Source: Sphingopyxis sp. (GTDB lineage Bacteria > Pseudomonadota > Alphaproteobacteria > Sphingomonadales > Sphingomonadaceae). From it: a stretch of 47,491 nucleotides of DNA. Positions 29,929-39,031 of this stretch are shown piece by piece. A model generated the notes under the pieces. The model made no database searches. It was not told where the DNA came from and saw only the letters and a program-made list of their open reading frames with translations. Position 1 is the first letter of the stretch, and each line of letters starts with the position of its first letter. A program made the position numbers and the translations under genes. The DNA lies in the NCBI RefSeq assembly GCF_019459305.1, contig NZ_JAIBES010000039.1:1-47491 (forward strand), written 5' to 3'.

Positions 29929-30902
29929 GAGATCGCCTCCTTCATATTGGATTGACCCGGCCAGGCCGGGGCTGCTGTCCGCACCGCGCTGCGCAGCGTG
30001 GCCGATCGAGCGCGCGGGTTGCGCGCCTCTTCGGCCTTGCTCGGCCGCACTTTGCGCGCCGGAGTTTCGAACGTGGCGGCCCGCGCCAGAGGGATCGGCG
30101 CGGGCCGGTGACGCGAACCGGCGGCATCGCTTCCGCTCCGTTCGCGCAGAAAATTCTTCACGATCCGGTCTTCGGTGCTGTGAAAGCTGACCACCGCCAA
30201 CCGGCCGCCCGGGCGCAGCAACCGTTCAGCGGCGGCCAGCCCCGCGACCAACTCGTCGAGTTCGGAATTGATGTGGATGCGGATCGCCTGAAAGCTCTTG
30301 GTCGACGGATCCTTGGGCGCGCCGGGCGGATGGCGCAGCGCCTTGCGGATCACCGTCGCCAGCTCGGCGGTACGGCTGAGCGGGCGCGCCGCGACGATCG
30401 CGCGCGCGACGCGGCGCGACTGACGCTCGTCGCCAAAGTGAAACAGCACATCGGCGATCTCGGTCTCGTCGGCGCGGTTCAGCCACTCGGCGGCGCTTTC
30501 GCCGTCCTGCGCCATCCGCATGTCGAGTGGGCCGTCTTTCTGGAACGAAAAGCCGCGCTCGCCCTGGTCGAGCTGCATCGAAGAGACGCCGATGTCGAAG
30601 GTGATGCCATCGACGGCGTCGATGCCGCGTTCGGCGAGCAACCGGTCGATTTCACCAAAGCGGCCGTGGAGCAGCGTCAGCTTGCCATCGGCTTGCTCGA
30701 CCAGCACCTGTCCTTCGGCAATCGCATCGGGATCGCGGTCGCAGGCGACGACGTCGGCGCCCGCGGCGAGCATCGCGCGGGTATAGCCACCGGCACCAAA
30801 GGTCGCATCGACATGACGCTCACCCGGGGCGATGGCGAGCGCGGCGATCACTTCGTCGCGCAGGACGGGGTCGTGGCGGGGATCGCGGGAAAGATCGCTC
30901 AT
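29922..30902 (-). CDS. rsmH: 16S rRNA (cytosine1402-N4)-methyltransferase
   Basis: A 326-residue methyltransferase, formerly MraW, that modifies C1402 in the ribosomal P site. It starts [36 protein letters not shown] with the SAM loop, then [29 protein letters not shown] and [17 protein letters not shown], plus the late motif [19 protein letters not shown] at 30902 overlaps the mraZ stop (ATGA). It overlaps ftsL by seven bases. Confidence 0.97.
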   Translation of the reverse strand: MSDLSRDPRHDPVLRDEVIAALAIAPGERHVDATFGAGGYTRAMLAAGADVVACDRDPDAIAEGQVLVEQADGKLTLLHGRFGEIDRLLAERGIDAVDGITFDIGVSSMQLDQGERGFSFQKDGPLDMRMAQDGESAAEWLNRADETEIADVLFHFGDERQSRRVARAIVAARPLSRTAELATVIRKALRHPPGAPKDPSTKSFQAIRIHINSELDELVAGLAAAERLLRPGGRLAVVSFHSTEDRIVKNFLRERSGSDAAGSRHRPAPIPLARAATFETPARKVRPSKAEEARNPRARSATLRSAVRTAAPAWPGQSNMKEAISC

Positions 30903-31399
30903 TTGCGCCCCTTCCCTTTGGTCACATCCCATGCCGCGGCGAGCCGCTGCAACACCGGATCGGCGTCGGCGCATTCGGCGAGCGTCGGCAGCCACCAGAT
31001 TTCAAACCGGCGACCCGACCCGACAAAGGCGGTCGCACCGACGTCGCCTACGCGGTCGCGGTGGGTGAAGCCGGGCAGGAAGCGCCCGCTGTCGTCGAGC
31101 GCATAGGCATCGGTGTAGCTGAAGCGCTTCTTAAACTCGGCATCCTCGTCGAAATCGAGGTTGCGCGAACGCGCCGTATCGCGATCGCGTTCGATCTCGC
31201 CATTCAGCCGGTCATATTGATCGTGGCCATAGGCAACGAGGCAGGGCAGCTTTTCGTGGAAGCCAACCCAAAGCACGCGCTGGCCGTCCGCAGTAAGGGG
31301 CACATTGTTGCGGAACTGAGAGGGGACGGCGATGCGTCCCTTGCCATCGATCGCGGCGAAGCTGGTTCCCGCATACTGGCCGGGCGTCACAATCGCCAT
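30899..31399 (-). CDS. mraZ: Transcriptional regulator MraZ
   Basis: A 166-residue dual SpoVT/AbrB-domain DNA-binding protein that autoregulates the dcw operon. Domain 1: [22 protein letters not shown]; domain 2: [26 protein letters not shown]. The C-terminal tail ([13 protein letters not shown]) is basic. The ATG at 31399 follows a GGGGGG purine run, so an open extension to 31513 is rejected. It is the first gene of the cluster and is preceded by a phased operator-like repeat at 31523-31556. Confidence 0.93.
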   Translation of the reverse strand: MAIVTPGQYAGTSFAAIDGKGRIAVPSQFRNNVPLTADGQRVLWVGFHEKLPCLVAYGHDQYDRLNGEIERDRDTARSRNLDFDEDAEFKKRFSYTDAYALDDSGRFLPGFTHRDRVGDVGATAFVGSGRRFEIWWLPTLAECADADPVLQRLAAAWDVTKGKGRK

Positions 31400-31512
31400 C
31401 GCTCTGCCCCCCCGTATGCGCCTGCGGGCAATACTTTCCTGGCCCCAGAATCGCGTGATTCCAGTTGGTTCGGTTTCGGCGGAGATTGCCCCTCTCCGAT
31501 TCCTGACTATCA

Positions 31513-31556
31513 ACTATAGAGTGGGGTGAAAAGGGGAAATTTAGGGTGAAATAGGG
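31513..31556 (-). promoter_or_regulatory. Candidate mraZ promoter with MraZ operator repeats
   Basis: Four GGG cores lie at 31524, 31534, 31544 and 31554, exactly 10 bp apart, in the order GGGGT, GGGGA, AGGGT, AGGGA. In E. coli, MraZ binds TGGGN repeats separated by five bases, so both spacing and core agree. Here the Gs are on the strand opposite to mraZ transcription. A TATAGT -10-like box on the coding strand lies at 31518-31513, next to the repeats, so bound MraZ would cover the -35 region. No good -35 hexamer was seen. Confidence 0.65.
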
Positions 31557-31673
31557 AATCTAGCCCCTAATCGTCGCAAAATGACCAAATAGTCGGTCGA
31601 AATGCGGTCGGCACGGATCGGCGCAGCCGCAAGACGCAGCTTCGTCAGGGCAAAATGGGGTCAAAAGGACACC

Positions 31674-32837
31674 TCAGTTGGCGCGGGCGCGAATCCAAAG
31701 CGGTTGCAGCACCGCGAACCCGGCACCGGGCCACAGCTGCGCCGACAGCCATTCGATCGTGTCGGCCCGCCGAAGATGGTCTGCCCCCGGCACGAGCGGC
31801 GACCAAAGGGGCGCAAACAACAGGTCGGCATCACCTACCAGCCACGCCTCGCCCGCTCCGATCCGGCATTGCGCGACGTGGCGGTCGGCGAAGCTTCGGC
31901 ACGTCGGCGGCAGGCGTTCAAACGCCCCGGCGCTCGACAGGCGCAGCCGCGCGCCCTCGACATCGACCACCGACGCCGCGTTGTCATCGGTCGGTGCTGC
32001 GCCCAGCGCCACCCCCCAATGATCGAGCAGCGGGGTGAGCAAGCTGGTCACCGGCGGATTGCGCGGATCGCCGAGTGGGTGAGCCGCGGGCCAGCCCGAC
32101 AGTGCATCGGCAAGCACCACCGCCTTGCCGCCACCGCGGACAAAGGCGTCAATCGCCACGAGTTCCTGCGGCGCCAGCGCGCGCGGGTGCGCAATGAGCA
32201 ACGTACCGCCCGGCGGCGGTACCGAATCGACCAGACTATCGACCAGCGACACCTGCCCCATGGCCTCAAGCTGGGCCAGCGCCGGATCATCCCCTCCCCC
32301 ATCGGCAATGATCGCCGCAATATCGCCGCTACCCGACCAGCGCAGAGGCAGGCCCGTCAGCATCGTCATCGTCGGAGCGCAAGACGATGCCGTTGCGGGC
32401 CGATAGAGCGCAGCGAGCAGCCCATGGCCACCCCCAAATCCGACTATCACCAGCACCGCCCCGGCGAGCCAGGGCAGGACTGTCCTTCGCGGGCGCCATT
32501 GCACCAAGCGATCGGCGACAAAAGCTGCCGCCGCGCCGGTCAGCAACGTAATTCCCAATTGTAACCAAGCCATCGATCCTGCCAGCACGGACCCAAGCAG
32601 GGCTTGTGCCACCGCCAGAAACGCCAGAGCGGCAGTCAACGTGCGCCATCGCAGCGCAGTTCTCACTCCGCGATGCCACAGCGCCAGCAGCAGCATCGGC
32701 AGCGCGATGATGGGGACCGCGAGCGCGGGATCGATCCGGCCAAGCCATGCTTGCCCGCCACCGATCCACGTCAGCAGCAGCGTCAAGACAGCAATCGAAA
32801 CAGCGCGCACCAACAGGCGGCGCGACAATATCGTCAC
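31674..32837 (-). CDS. DUF4350-like membrane protein
   Basis: A 387-residue protein. Four or five membrane spans occupy the first 140 residues, followed by a soluble domain of the DUF4350/GldG-like type with GGTLLIAHPRALAPQELVAIDAFVRGGGKAVVLAD, a fold seen in proteins that sense or bind without known catalysis. Starts at GTG overlapping the stop of the small upstream gene (GTGA). In other bacteria, DUF4350 proteins sit with MoxR ATPase and DUF58 genes, but none of those is here. Function unknown. Confidence 0.65.
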   Translation of the reverse strand: MTILSRRLLVRAVSIAVLTLLLTWIGGGQAWLGRIDPALAVPIIALPMLLLALWHRGVRTALRWRTLTAALAFLAVAQALLGSVLAGSMAWLQLGITLLTGAAAAFVADRLVQWRPRRTVLPWLAGAVLVIVGFGGGHGLLAALYRPATASSCAPTMTMLTGLPLRWSGSGDIAAIIADGGGDDPALAQLEAMGQVSLVDSLVDSVPPPGGTLLIAHPRALAPQELVAIDAFVRGGGKAVVLADALSGWPAAHPLGDPRNPPVTSLLTPLLDHWGVALGAAPTDDNAASVVDVEGARLRLSSAGAFERLPPTCRSFADRHVAQCRIGAGEAWLVGDADLLFAPLWSPLVPGADHLRRADTIEWLSAQLWPGAGFAVLQPLWIRARAN

Positions 32838-33223
32838 GGGGCCGATTTGCGCGCGCGCTGCAATTCGGGATCGGGCTCAAGATCAGGAACGGTTGCGGGC
32901 GACGGTGCCGCCTGCGGTACCTTCACAGGTGTCTCGGCATTTTCATCTTTCGACGATGGGGACACCGGCTGAACCCCCAGCTCTTCAAGCGCGGCGCCGC
33001 CGGTCTTAACTTCATCGCCGGGCATTTTGACCTCGGCAGAGGTCGCTGTGTCGTTCTCTGCATTTTCGCGCGCGCGGTCGCCGATCAGACCCGCCATGCC
33101 GACGAGCAACAACACCGTAAGCACCCCGGCAATACCGATCTGCAACCGCCGCATCGTGTCGTTGACCGGCGTCGGGACCACGACCTTGGGCGGCGCATTT
33201 TTGTCGATCCGCATATCGGTCAT
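32834..33223 (-). CDS. Small single-pass membrane protein of unknown function
   Basis: A 129-residue protein with a cytoplasmic N-terminus (DKNAPPKVVVPTPVNDTMRRLQ), one membrane span near residues 29-48 (IGIAGVLTVLLLVGMAGLIG) and a Pro/Glu/Ala-rich periplasmic tail without predicted structure. ATG at 33223 overlaps the upstream cysteine synthase-like stop (ATGA). Its neighbour downstream is the DUF4350-like protein, suggesting the pair act together at the membrane; that is inference from position. Confidence 0.65.
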   Translation of the reverse strand: MTDMRIDKNAPPKVVVPTPVNDTMRRLQIGIAGVLTVLLLVGMAGLIGDRARENAENDTATSAEVKMPGDEVKTGGAALEELGVQPVSPSSKDENAETPVKVPQAAPSPATVPDLEPDPELQRARKSAP

Positions 33224-34200
33224 GCTGTCGCCTCCGCCAGACCTTTGCTCGCCAGCCACTCGGGGTTGTAGAGCGTCGAGAGATAGCGAAACCCGCTGTC
33301 GCACAGGATGGTTGCGATACGCTTGCCCGGGCCGAGCTCCCGCGCTAGCGCCATCGCGCCGGCGACGTTGATCCCCGACGACAGGCCCAGGCACAGCCCT
33401 TCGTCATCGAGCAGCGCCCGGACGACCGCCAGCCCCTCCGCATCTGAGATGCGGAACTGGGTGTCGATCGGCGCGCCGTCGAGGTTGGCGGTGATGCGGT
33501 TCTGGCCGATGCCTTCGGCAACGCTGCTGCCTTCGGCTTTCAATTCGCCGCACTGGTAATAATTATACAGCCCGGCGCCATGCGGATCGGTCAGCGCAAT
33601 GACAATGTCGGGATTATGCGCCTTCAACCCCAGCCCCGTGCCTGCGATCGTCCCGCCCGTACCCGCCGCACAGGTGAAACCGTCGATCCGGCCGCCCATC
33701 TGCTCCCAGATCTCCTCGGCGGTCCCCATCACATGCGATTTGCGGTTGGCGATATTGTCGAACTGGTTCGCCCAGACCGCATTGTCGGTTTCCTCGGCAA
33801 TGCGGCGCGAGGTGTGCACGAAATGGCCGGGGTTGGCGAACGGCGCTGGCGGCACCAGCACCAGCTCGGCGCCGAGCGCGCGGATTGTCGCCATTTTCTC
33901 GGCGCTCTGGTTGTCGGGCATGACGATGATCGTCTCATACCCCAACGCGTTGCCGACGAGCGCCAGCCCGATGCCGGTGTTGCCCGCAGTCCCCTCGACG
34001 ATCGTGCCGCCCGGGCGCAGCGTGCCGTTCGCTTCGGCATCGCGGACGATGTAAAGCGCGGCGCGGTCCTTCACCGACCCGCCGGGGTTGGCATATTCGC
34101 ACTTGCCCCAGATTTCGCAGCCAGTGGCTTCGCTCGGCCCCTTCAGCAACACCAGCGGGGTGTTGCCGATCAGGTCGAGGCTGTTTGCAGCAATAGTCAT
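33220..34200 (-). CDS. Cysteine synthase-like PLP enzyme
   Basis: A 326-residue fold-type II PLP enzyme. It shows SLDLIGNTPLVLL, the PLP lysine K44 in YANPGGSVKDRAAL, and the phosphate-binding GTGGTIAGTGLGLK. The substrate loop reads EGTAGNTGIGLA (residues 69-80) where classical O-acetylserine sulfhydrylases have EPTSGNTG. This variant is found in a side branch that includes cysteine synthase A-like and cysteine desulfhydrase-like enzymes. Cysteine synthesis is the safest guess, with H2S release from cysteine as an alternative. It is divergent from the TonB receptor. Confidence 0.82.
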   Translation of the reverse strand: MTIAANSLDLIGNTPLVLLKGPSEATGCEIWGKCEYANPGGSVKDRAALYIVRDAEANGTLRPGGTIVEGTAGNTGIGLALVGNALGYETIIVMPDNQSAEKMATIRALGAELVLVPPAPFANPGHFVHTSRRIAEETDNAVWANQFDNIANRKSHVMGTAEEIWEQMGGRIDGFTCAAGTGGTIAGTGLGLKAHNPDIVIALTDPHGAGLYNYYQCGELKAEGSSVAEGIGQNRITANLDGAPIDTQFRISDAEGLAVVRALLDDEGLCLGLSSGINVAGAMALARELGPGKRIATILCDSGFRYLSTLYNPEWLASKGLAEATA

Positions 34201-34334
34201 GCAACTGATTTAGGGGCGTGCCGGGGTGGCCGCAAGACAGCATCGCTTGGCATCAGCGAGATCGCACTTTGTCGACCAACAGCGCCGTGCTGCCGACAAA
34301 CTGCCAAAAAAATTGCAGGGTCGATGCTTGCCTT

Positions 34335-34354
34335 AGTAACAGTATAACATTACT
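34335..34354. promoter_or_regulatory. Zur-like palindrome upstream of the TonB receptor
   Basis: AGTAACAGTATAACATTACT at 34335-34354 is a 20-bp imperfect palindrome with arms AGTAA/TTACT around a central TATA. The reverse strand reads AGTAATGTTATACTGTTACT, matching the usual proteobacterial Zur pattern GTAATGTTATA on its left half. TATAAC inside it could also be the -10 box. It lies 44 bases before the receptor start in the divergent gap with the cysteine synthase-like gene (34201-34397). Zinc-bound Zur would then repress the receptor. Confidence 0.6.
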
Positions 34355-34397
34355 GACCCCGTCATATTCCCTCTGCAATGATCAGGATTTTTCGTCA

Positions 34398-36509
34398 ATG
34401 CGTCTGCTTTCCTCCGTCGGTTTCTCCCTTGCCATCTTCCTCGCCGCCCCAGCCTTTGCGCAGGATCGTGCTGCAGGGAGCGATGACGATGTGCACACCG
34501 GCGACCCGATTATCGTCACCGCGCCCTATGTCCGCAGCCTGGACATCCTGGGCAACGTATCGGTGCTGGAGGGTGACGAGCTGGCGCGCGACATCCGCGG
34601 CCAGATCGGCGACACGCTGACCCGCCAGGCCGGCGTATCGGCGACCAGCTTTGCCCCCGGCGCGTCGCGCCCGGTGCTGCGCGGCTTTTCGGGCGAGCGG
34701 GTCCGCGTTCTGACCGACGGCATCGGGTCGATCGACGTATCGAACACCTCCGCCGACCACGCTGTTACCATCGACCCGCTAACCGTCGAGCGGATCGAAA
34801 TCCTGCGCGGACCCGCGGTGCTGCTGTTCGGCAGCCAGGCGATCGGCGGCGCGGTCAACCTGTTCGACCGCCGCATCCCGCGCAAGGTGCCGGCGGACCA
34901 TGTCCACATCGATGCAATCGGCGGCTATGCGACGGCAGCCAACGACCGCAATATCGGCAGCTCGATCGACGTCGCGCTGACCCCCCAGATCGTTGCGCAT
35001 CTCGACGGCAGCTGGCGCAAGACCGGCGATGCGCGGTCGGGCGGCTTTGTCTATGCCCCCGGTATCCGCGATGACTTGCTCCACTTGGCCGAGCATGAAG
35101 TCGAAGAAGGGCACCTCGACGAAGCCGCTGAACTGACCGCCGACGCCAACCGCCGCGGCAAGATTCCCAACACCGCCAGCGAAACCTGGACCGCCGCGGG
35201 CGGCCTGTCGCTGATCAACGACGGCGGGCAGCTGGGCATTTCGGTCAGCTATTACGACAGCAAATATGGTGTTCCCAGCCGCCCGGGCACCGAGCATCAC
35301 GAGGAAGGTGAAGAAGAGGAAGGCCACGACCATGGCGAAGCGCCCGTCACCATCGGCCTGAAGCAATGGCGTGCTGACCTGCGCGGCGAGGTCGAAATGG
35401 GCGACGGTTTCTTCGACAAGCTGCGCATCCGCGCCGGGTTCGCCGACTATGAACATACCGAATTTGAGGGCGACGAGGTCGGCACCGTCTTCACCAACCA
35501 GGGCGTTGAGGGTCGGCTCGAGCTGGCGCAGAACGACCGCGGCGGCTGGCGCGGCGCCAGCGGTATCCAGTACAGCCACCGCGATTTCAACGCGATCGGC
35601 GCCGAAGCCTTTGTCCCGCGCAACCTGACCGACCAGTTCGCGCTGTTTACCCTGCAGGAATGGACGCTGGGTTCGCTCGGCGTCGAAGCCGCGGCGCGCT
35701 ATGAAACAACCGATGTCCGCGCCCCGGCGCTCGGCATCGCGCGCAGTTTCGGCACCTTATCGGGTGCCTTGGGCGCGAATTACGACATCAGCAACAGCGC
35801 GAAGATCGGCCTGTCGGTCGCTCGCGCCGTCCGCGCCCCGTCGGCCGAAGAGCTCTTCTCGAACGGGCCACACATCGCGACGCAATCGTTCGAGGTCGGC
35901 GACGTCAATCTGAAGCGCGAAGCCAGCTGGGGTGCCGAAGCGTCGTTCAAGGTGAAGACCGAAGCGTTCAGCCTTAGCCTGACCGGCTATTCCAACTGGT
36001 TCGACAATTTCATCTATTCCGAAGCCACCGGCGGGGAAGAAGATGAGCTGCCCGTCTTCCAATATTTCCAGCGCGACGCCCGCGTCTGGGGTTTCGAGGC
36101 CGAGGCGAGCGCCCGGCTGGCGCAGATCGGCGGTTTCAACATTGTCGGCGATGTCGTTGCCGACATGACGCGCGCCAAGATCAAGGGCGGCGACCATGTC
36201 CCGCGCATCCCGGCGATGCGCGTGCTCGGCGGGCTTGAAGCGCAGGGCGAGCGCATCGACGCGCGCGCCGAGGTCGAATGGACCGACGACCAGACCCGCA
36301 TCGCGCCGTTCGAAACGGCGACCAAGGGCTTCACGCTGGTGAACGCCTCGATCAGCTGGCGGCCGCTGCCCGACACCAAGAACCTGACGCTGTCGCTAGC
36401 GGCGAACAATATCTTCGATATCGAGGCGCGGCGCCACGCCAGCTTTACCAAGGATTATGTGCCGCTGATCGGCCGCGATATCCGGATTACCGCGCGGGCG
36501 AGTTTCTGA
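34398..36509 (+). CDS. TonB-dependent receptor, probable zinc receptor
   Basis: A 703-residue outer-membrane receptor. Signal peptide 1-22 (ending APAFAQ), a TonB-box-like segment (DPIIVTAPYV), and a plug domain with GVSATSFAPGASRPVLRGFSGERVRVLTDG and VERIEILRGPAVLLFGSQAIGGAVN. A beta-barrel follows, with a terminal phenylalanine. A His/Glu-rich extracellular-loop-like stretch lies near residues 299-315 (EHHEEGEEEEGHDHGEAP) after a second acidic/His segment at about 228-240. This is reminiscent of ZnuD-type zinc receptors. With the Zur-like site upstream it is most likely for zinc; another metal chelate remains possible. ATG 34398 is chosen because it begins the signal peptide. Confidence 0.85.
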   Translation: MRLLSSVGFSLAIFLAAPAFAQDRAAGSDDDVHTGDPIIVTAPYVRSLDILGNVSVLEGDELARDIRGQIGDTLTRQAGVSATSFAPGASRPVLRGFSGERVRVLTDGIGSIDVSNTSADHAVTIDPLTVERIEILRGPAVLLFGSQAIGGAVNLFDRRIPRKVPADHVHIDAIGGYATAANDRNIGSSIDVALTPQIVAHLDGSWRKTGDARSGGFVYAPGIRDDLLHLAEHEVEEGHLDEAAELTADANRRGKIPNTASETWTAAGGLSLINDGGQLGISVSYYDSKYGVPSRPGTEHHEEGEEEEGHDHGEAPVTIGLKQWRADLRGEVEMGDGFFDKLRIRAGFADYEHTEFEGDEVGTVFTNQGVEGRLELAQNDRGGWRGASGIQYSHRDFNAIGAEAFVPRNLTDQFALFTLQEWTLGSLGVEAAARYETTDVRAPALGIARSFGTLSGALGANYDISNSAKIGLSVARAVRAPSAEELFSNGPHIATQSFEVGDVNLKREASWGAEASFKVKTEAFSLSLTGYSNWFDNFIYSEATGGEEDELPVFQYFQRDARVWGFEAEASARLAQIGGFNIVGDVVADMTRAKIKGGDHVPRIPAMRVLGGLEAQGERIDARAEVEWTDDQTRIAPFETATKGFTLVNASISWRPLPDTKNLTLSLAANNIFDIEARRHASFTKDYVPLIGRDIRITARASF

Positions 36510-36530
36510 GCGCTAAGCTTAAAATAGCAC

Positions 36531-36612
36531 CGTCATTGCGAGGAGCGAAGCGACGCGGCAATCCAGAGTAGGGTAAACCGCCCTGGATTGCTTCGCTTCG
36601 CTCGCAATGACG
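36531..36612. repeat. 82-bp REP-like palindrome
   Basis: CGTCATTGCGAG at 36531-36542 is mirrored by CTCGCAATGACG at 36601-36612. Inside, GGCAATCCAG pairs with CTGGATTGC, giving a long hairpin with a short loop. This type of GTCATTGCGAG…CTCGCAATGACG element is widespread between genes in many bacteria. It lies between convergent genes, where it could act as a bidirectional terminator or RNA stabiliser. Confidence 0.85.
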
Positions 36613-36643
36613 AGTCTCGCGGGAGCGATCTTCCAATCGATCG

Positions 36644-37183
36644 TCAAAACGGCAATTGTTTCCGCTTGTTCCAGTAAATCGATGTCGCCGCCGCATAGGC
36701 GCCGACCTTTTCCCACGCCGCTTCGTCGACCTTTTCAATATCGACGCCATTGTCGATATAGGCCTGGACGATCGCCATGATCTGATCTTCCGTCATGTCG
36801 CTCGACAAGTCGGGGTTCGCGCCTGCCGGGCCGAAACCGAGCGCCTTATCGACGATCGCCGACGGCAGGTTGAGCTTGGCGATGTCACCGACCAGCCACT
36901 CGCGCGAGATGCGCGCGAGGCTGTAATCGAAATACGCGGCCTTCTGCGCTTCGGCGATGCCATGCTTCGTCACGCAGCCCTCGGTAATCGTCGCAAGTTG
37001 CTTGAACAGGACTTCGCGTGAGGCATCGTCGCCCGCGCCTGCCATCGCCGCACCGATCGACGCCTTGATGTCGGCAGCGACCGCCGACACAGCGCAATCG
37101 AACTTCTCGCCTTCCTGCGCCGCGGCCCCGGCGGGTAGCGCCGCGATTGCCAAGGCAGCGCTCGCGATCAAACCCTTCAGCAT
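36644..37183 (-). CDS. Small secreted protein of unknown function
   Basis: A 179-residue protein with a clear signal peptide (LIASAALAIAALPAGAAAQ) followed by a compact, mostly helical domain with two cysteines (FDCAVSAV and ITEGCVTKHG), which could form a disulfide in the periplasm. No family was recognised. It lies 34 bp downstream of fabG in the same direction. The C-terminus (AAATSIYWNKRKQLPF) is intact. Confidence 0.7.
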   Translation of the reverse strand: MLKGLIASAALAIAALPAGAAAQEGEKFDCAVSAVAADIKASIGAAMAGAGDDASREVLFKQLATITEGCVTKHGIAEAQKAAYFDYSLARISREWLVGDIAKLNLPSAIVDKALGFGPAGANPDLSSDMTEDQIMAIVQAYIDNGVDIEKVDEAAWEKVGAYAAATSIYWNKRKQLPF

Positions 37184-37217
37184 CCCGATATTCCCTTCAC
37201 TGTCACCGCGCGATCCA

Positions 37218-37961
<744 letters not shown>

Positions 37962-37986
37962 CTGAATTTCTCCTGAAATCTTTGAA

Positions 37987-38925
37987 TTAGAGCGTCTTGA
38001 GCAGCGCTTCAATGTCGTCCATCGAAATGACACTCACCGTCTCGACCTCGCCCGACGCGCTGCGCTTGACCATCGGCGACAGCACTTTGCCGCCGAATTC
38101 GACGAAGCGCGTCACCCCGACACCCTCCATCGCGCCGACGCTTTCGCGCCAGCGGACGCGGCCGGTGACTTGCTGGACCAGGATGTCGCGGATCATGCCG
38201 GGGTCGCTGACCGGGCTGGCGGTGACGTTGGCGACGACCGGCACCAGCGGCGCAGACGGCGGGTCGGCGCGCAGCGCGTCTGCCATCGCGTCGGCGGCGG
38301 GCTGCATCAGCGGGCAGTGGAAGGGCGCCGACACCGGCAGCAGTACGCCGCGCTTGATGCCAAAATCCTTGACCAGCGCGACCGCGCGTTCGACCGCGCC
38401 CTTGTGGCCCGAGATCACGACCTGCGACGGATCATTATCGTTGGCGACGGTGCAGATTTCACCCTCGGCGGCCGCATCAGCGAGCTTCTGCGCGGTCTCG
38501 ATATCGGCGCCGAGCAGCGCCGCCATCGCGCCGATGCCGACCGGCACCGCGGCCTGCATCGCCTGCCCGCGCGTCTTGAGCAGCCGTGCTGTGGTCGCAA
38601 GGTCAAAGGCGCCCGCTGCGCAGAGCGCCGAATACTCGCCGAGGCTGTGGCCCGCGACATAATCGGCTTTGGCCGCCAGCGTCACGCCGCCTTCCTTTTC
38701 GAGCACGCGCAGCGTCGCGATCGCATTGGCCATGATCGCTGGCTGGGCATTTTCGGTAAGGACCAACTGGTCCTCCGGCCCTTCGGTCATCAGCCGGAAC
38801 AGTTTTTGCCCCAGCGCATCGTCGACTTCCTGAAACACCTCGCGCGCGACCGGCGATGCGTCGGCGAGCGCCTTGCCCATGCCAACCGCCTGGCTGCCCT
38901 GACCCGGAAAGATGAATGCGCGCAT
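37987..38925 (-). CDS. fabD: Malonyl-CoA:ACP transacylase
   Basis: A 312-residue acyltransferase loading malonyl groups onto ACP. It starts MRAFIFPGQGSQAVGMGKAL, and the nucleophile is S94 in VAGHSLGEYSAL. The active-site arginine region (ANAIATL…) and PVSAPFHCPLMQPAADAM with the catalytic His follow. ATG at 38925 has a GAGGA ribosome-binding site. It forms a fabD-fabG pair; the upstream gap holds a REP-like palindrome. Confidence 0.95.
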   Translation of the reverse strand: MRAFIFPGQGSQAVGMGKALADASPVAREVFQEVDDALGQKLFRLMTEGPEDQLVLTENAQPAIMANAIATLRVLEKEGGVTLAAKADYVAGHSLGEYSALCAAGAFDLATTARLLKTRGQAMQAAVPVGIGAMAALLGADIETAQKLADAAAEGEICTVANDNDPSQVVISGHKGAVERAVALVKDFGIKRGVLLPVSAPFHCPLMQPAADAMADALRADPPSAPLVPVVANVTASPVSDPGMIRDILVQQVTGRVRWRESVGAMEGVGVTRFVEFGGKVLSPMVKRSASGEVETVSVISMDDIEALLKTL

Positions 38926-38939
38926 GATTCGTTCCTCAT

Positions 38940-39009
38940 CGTCATCCCAGCGCAAGCTGGGGTCGGTTGCATCCTAACTCCCGCGATCCCAGCTTACGCC
39001 GTGATGACG
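38940..39009. repeat. REP-like inverted repeat upstream of fabD
   Basis: CGTCATCCCAGCGCAAGCTGGG at the left and CCCAGCTTACGCCGTGATGACG at the right are imperfect reverse complements separated by about 25 bases. It is the GTCATCCC-type palindrome frequent in this lineage. It fills the gap between ldcA and fabD, so a promoter there would have to lie inside or beside it. Confidence 0.75.
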
Positions 39010-39031
39010 GAAAGATGCCGCGCCTATTCCC

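Noticed and set aside
34779..35579. Minus-strand frame of 266 codons inside the TonB receptor
   Set aside because: Shadow frame; the plus-strand receptor has signal peptide, plug and barrel features.
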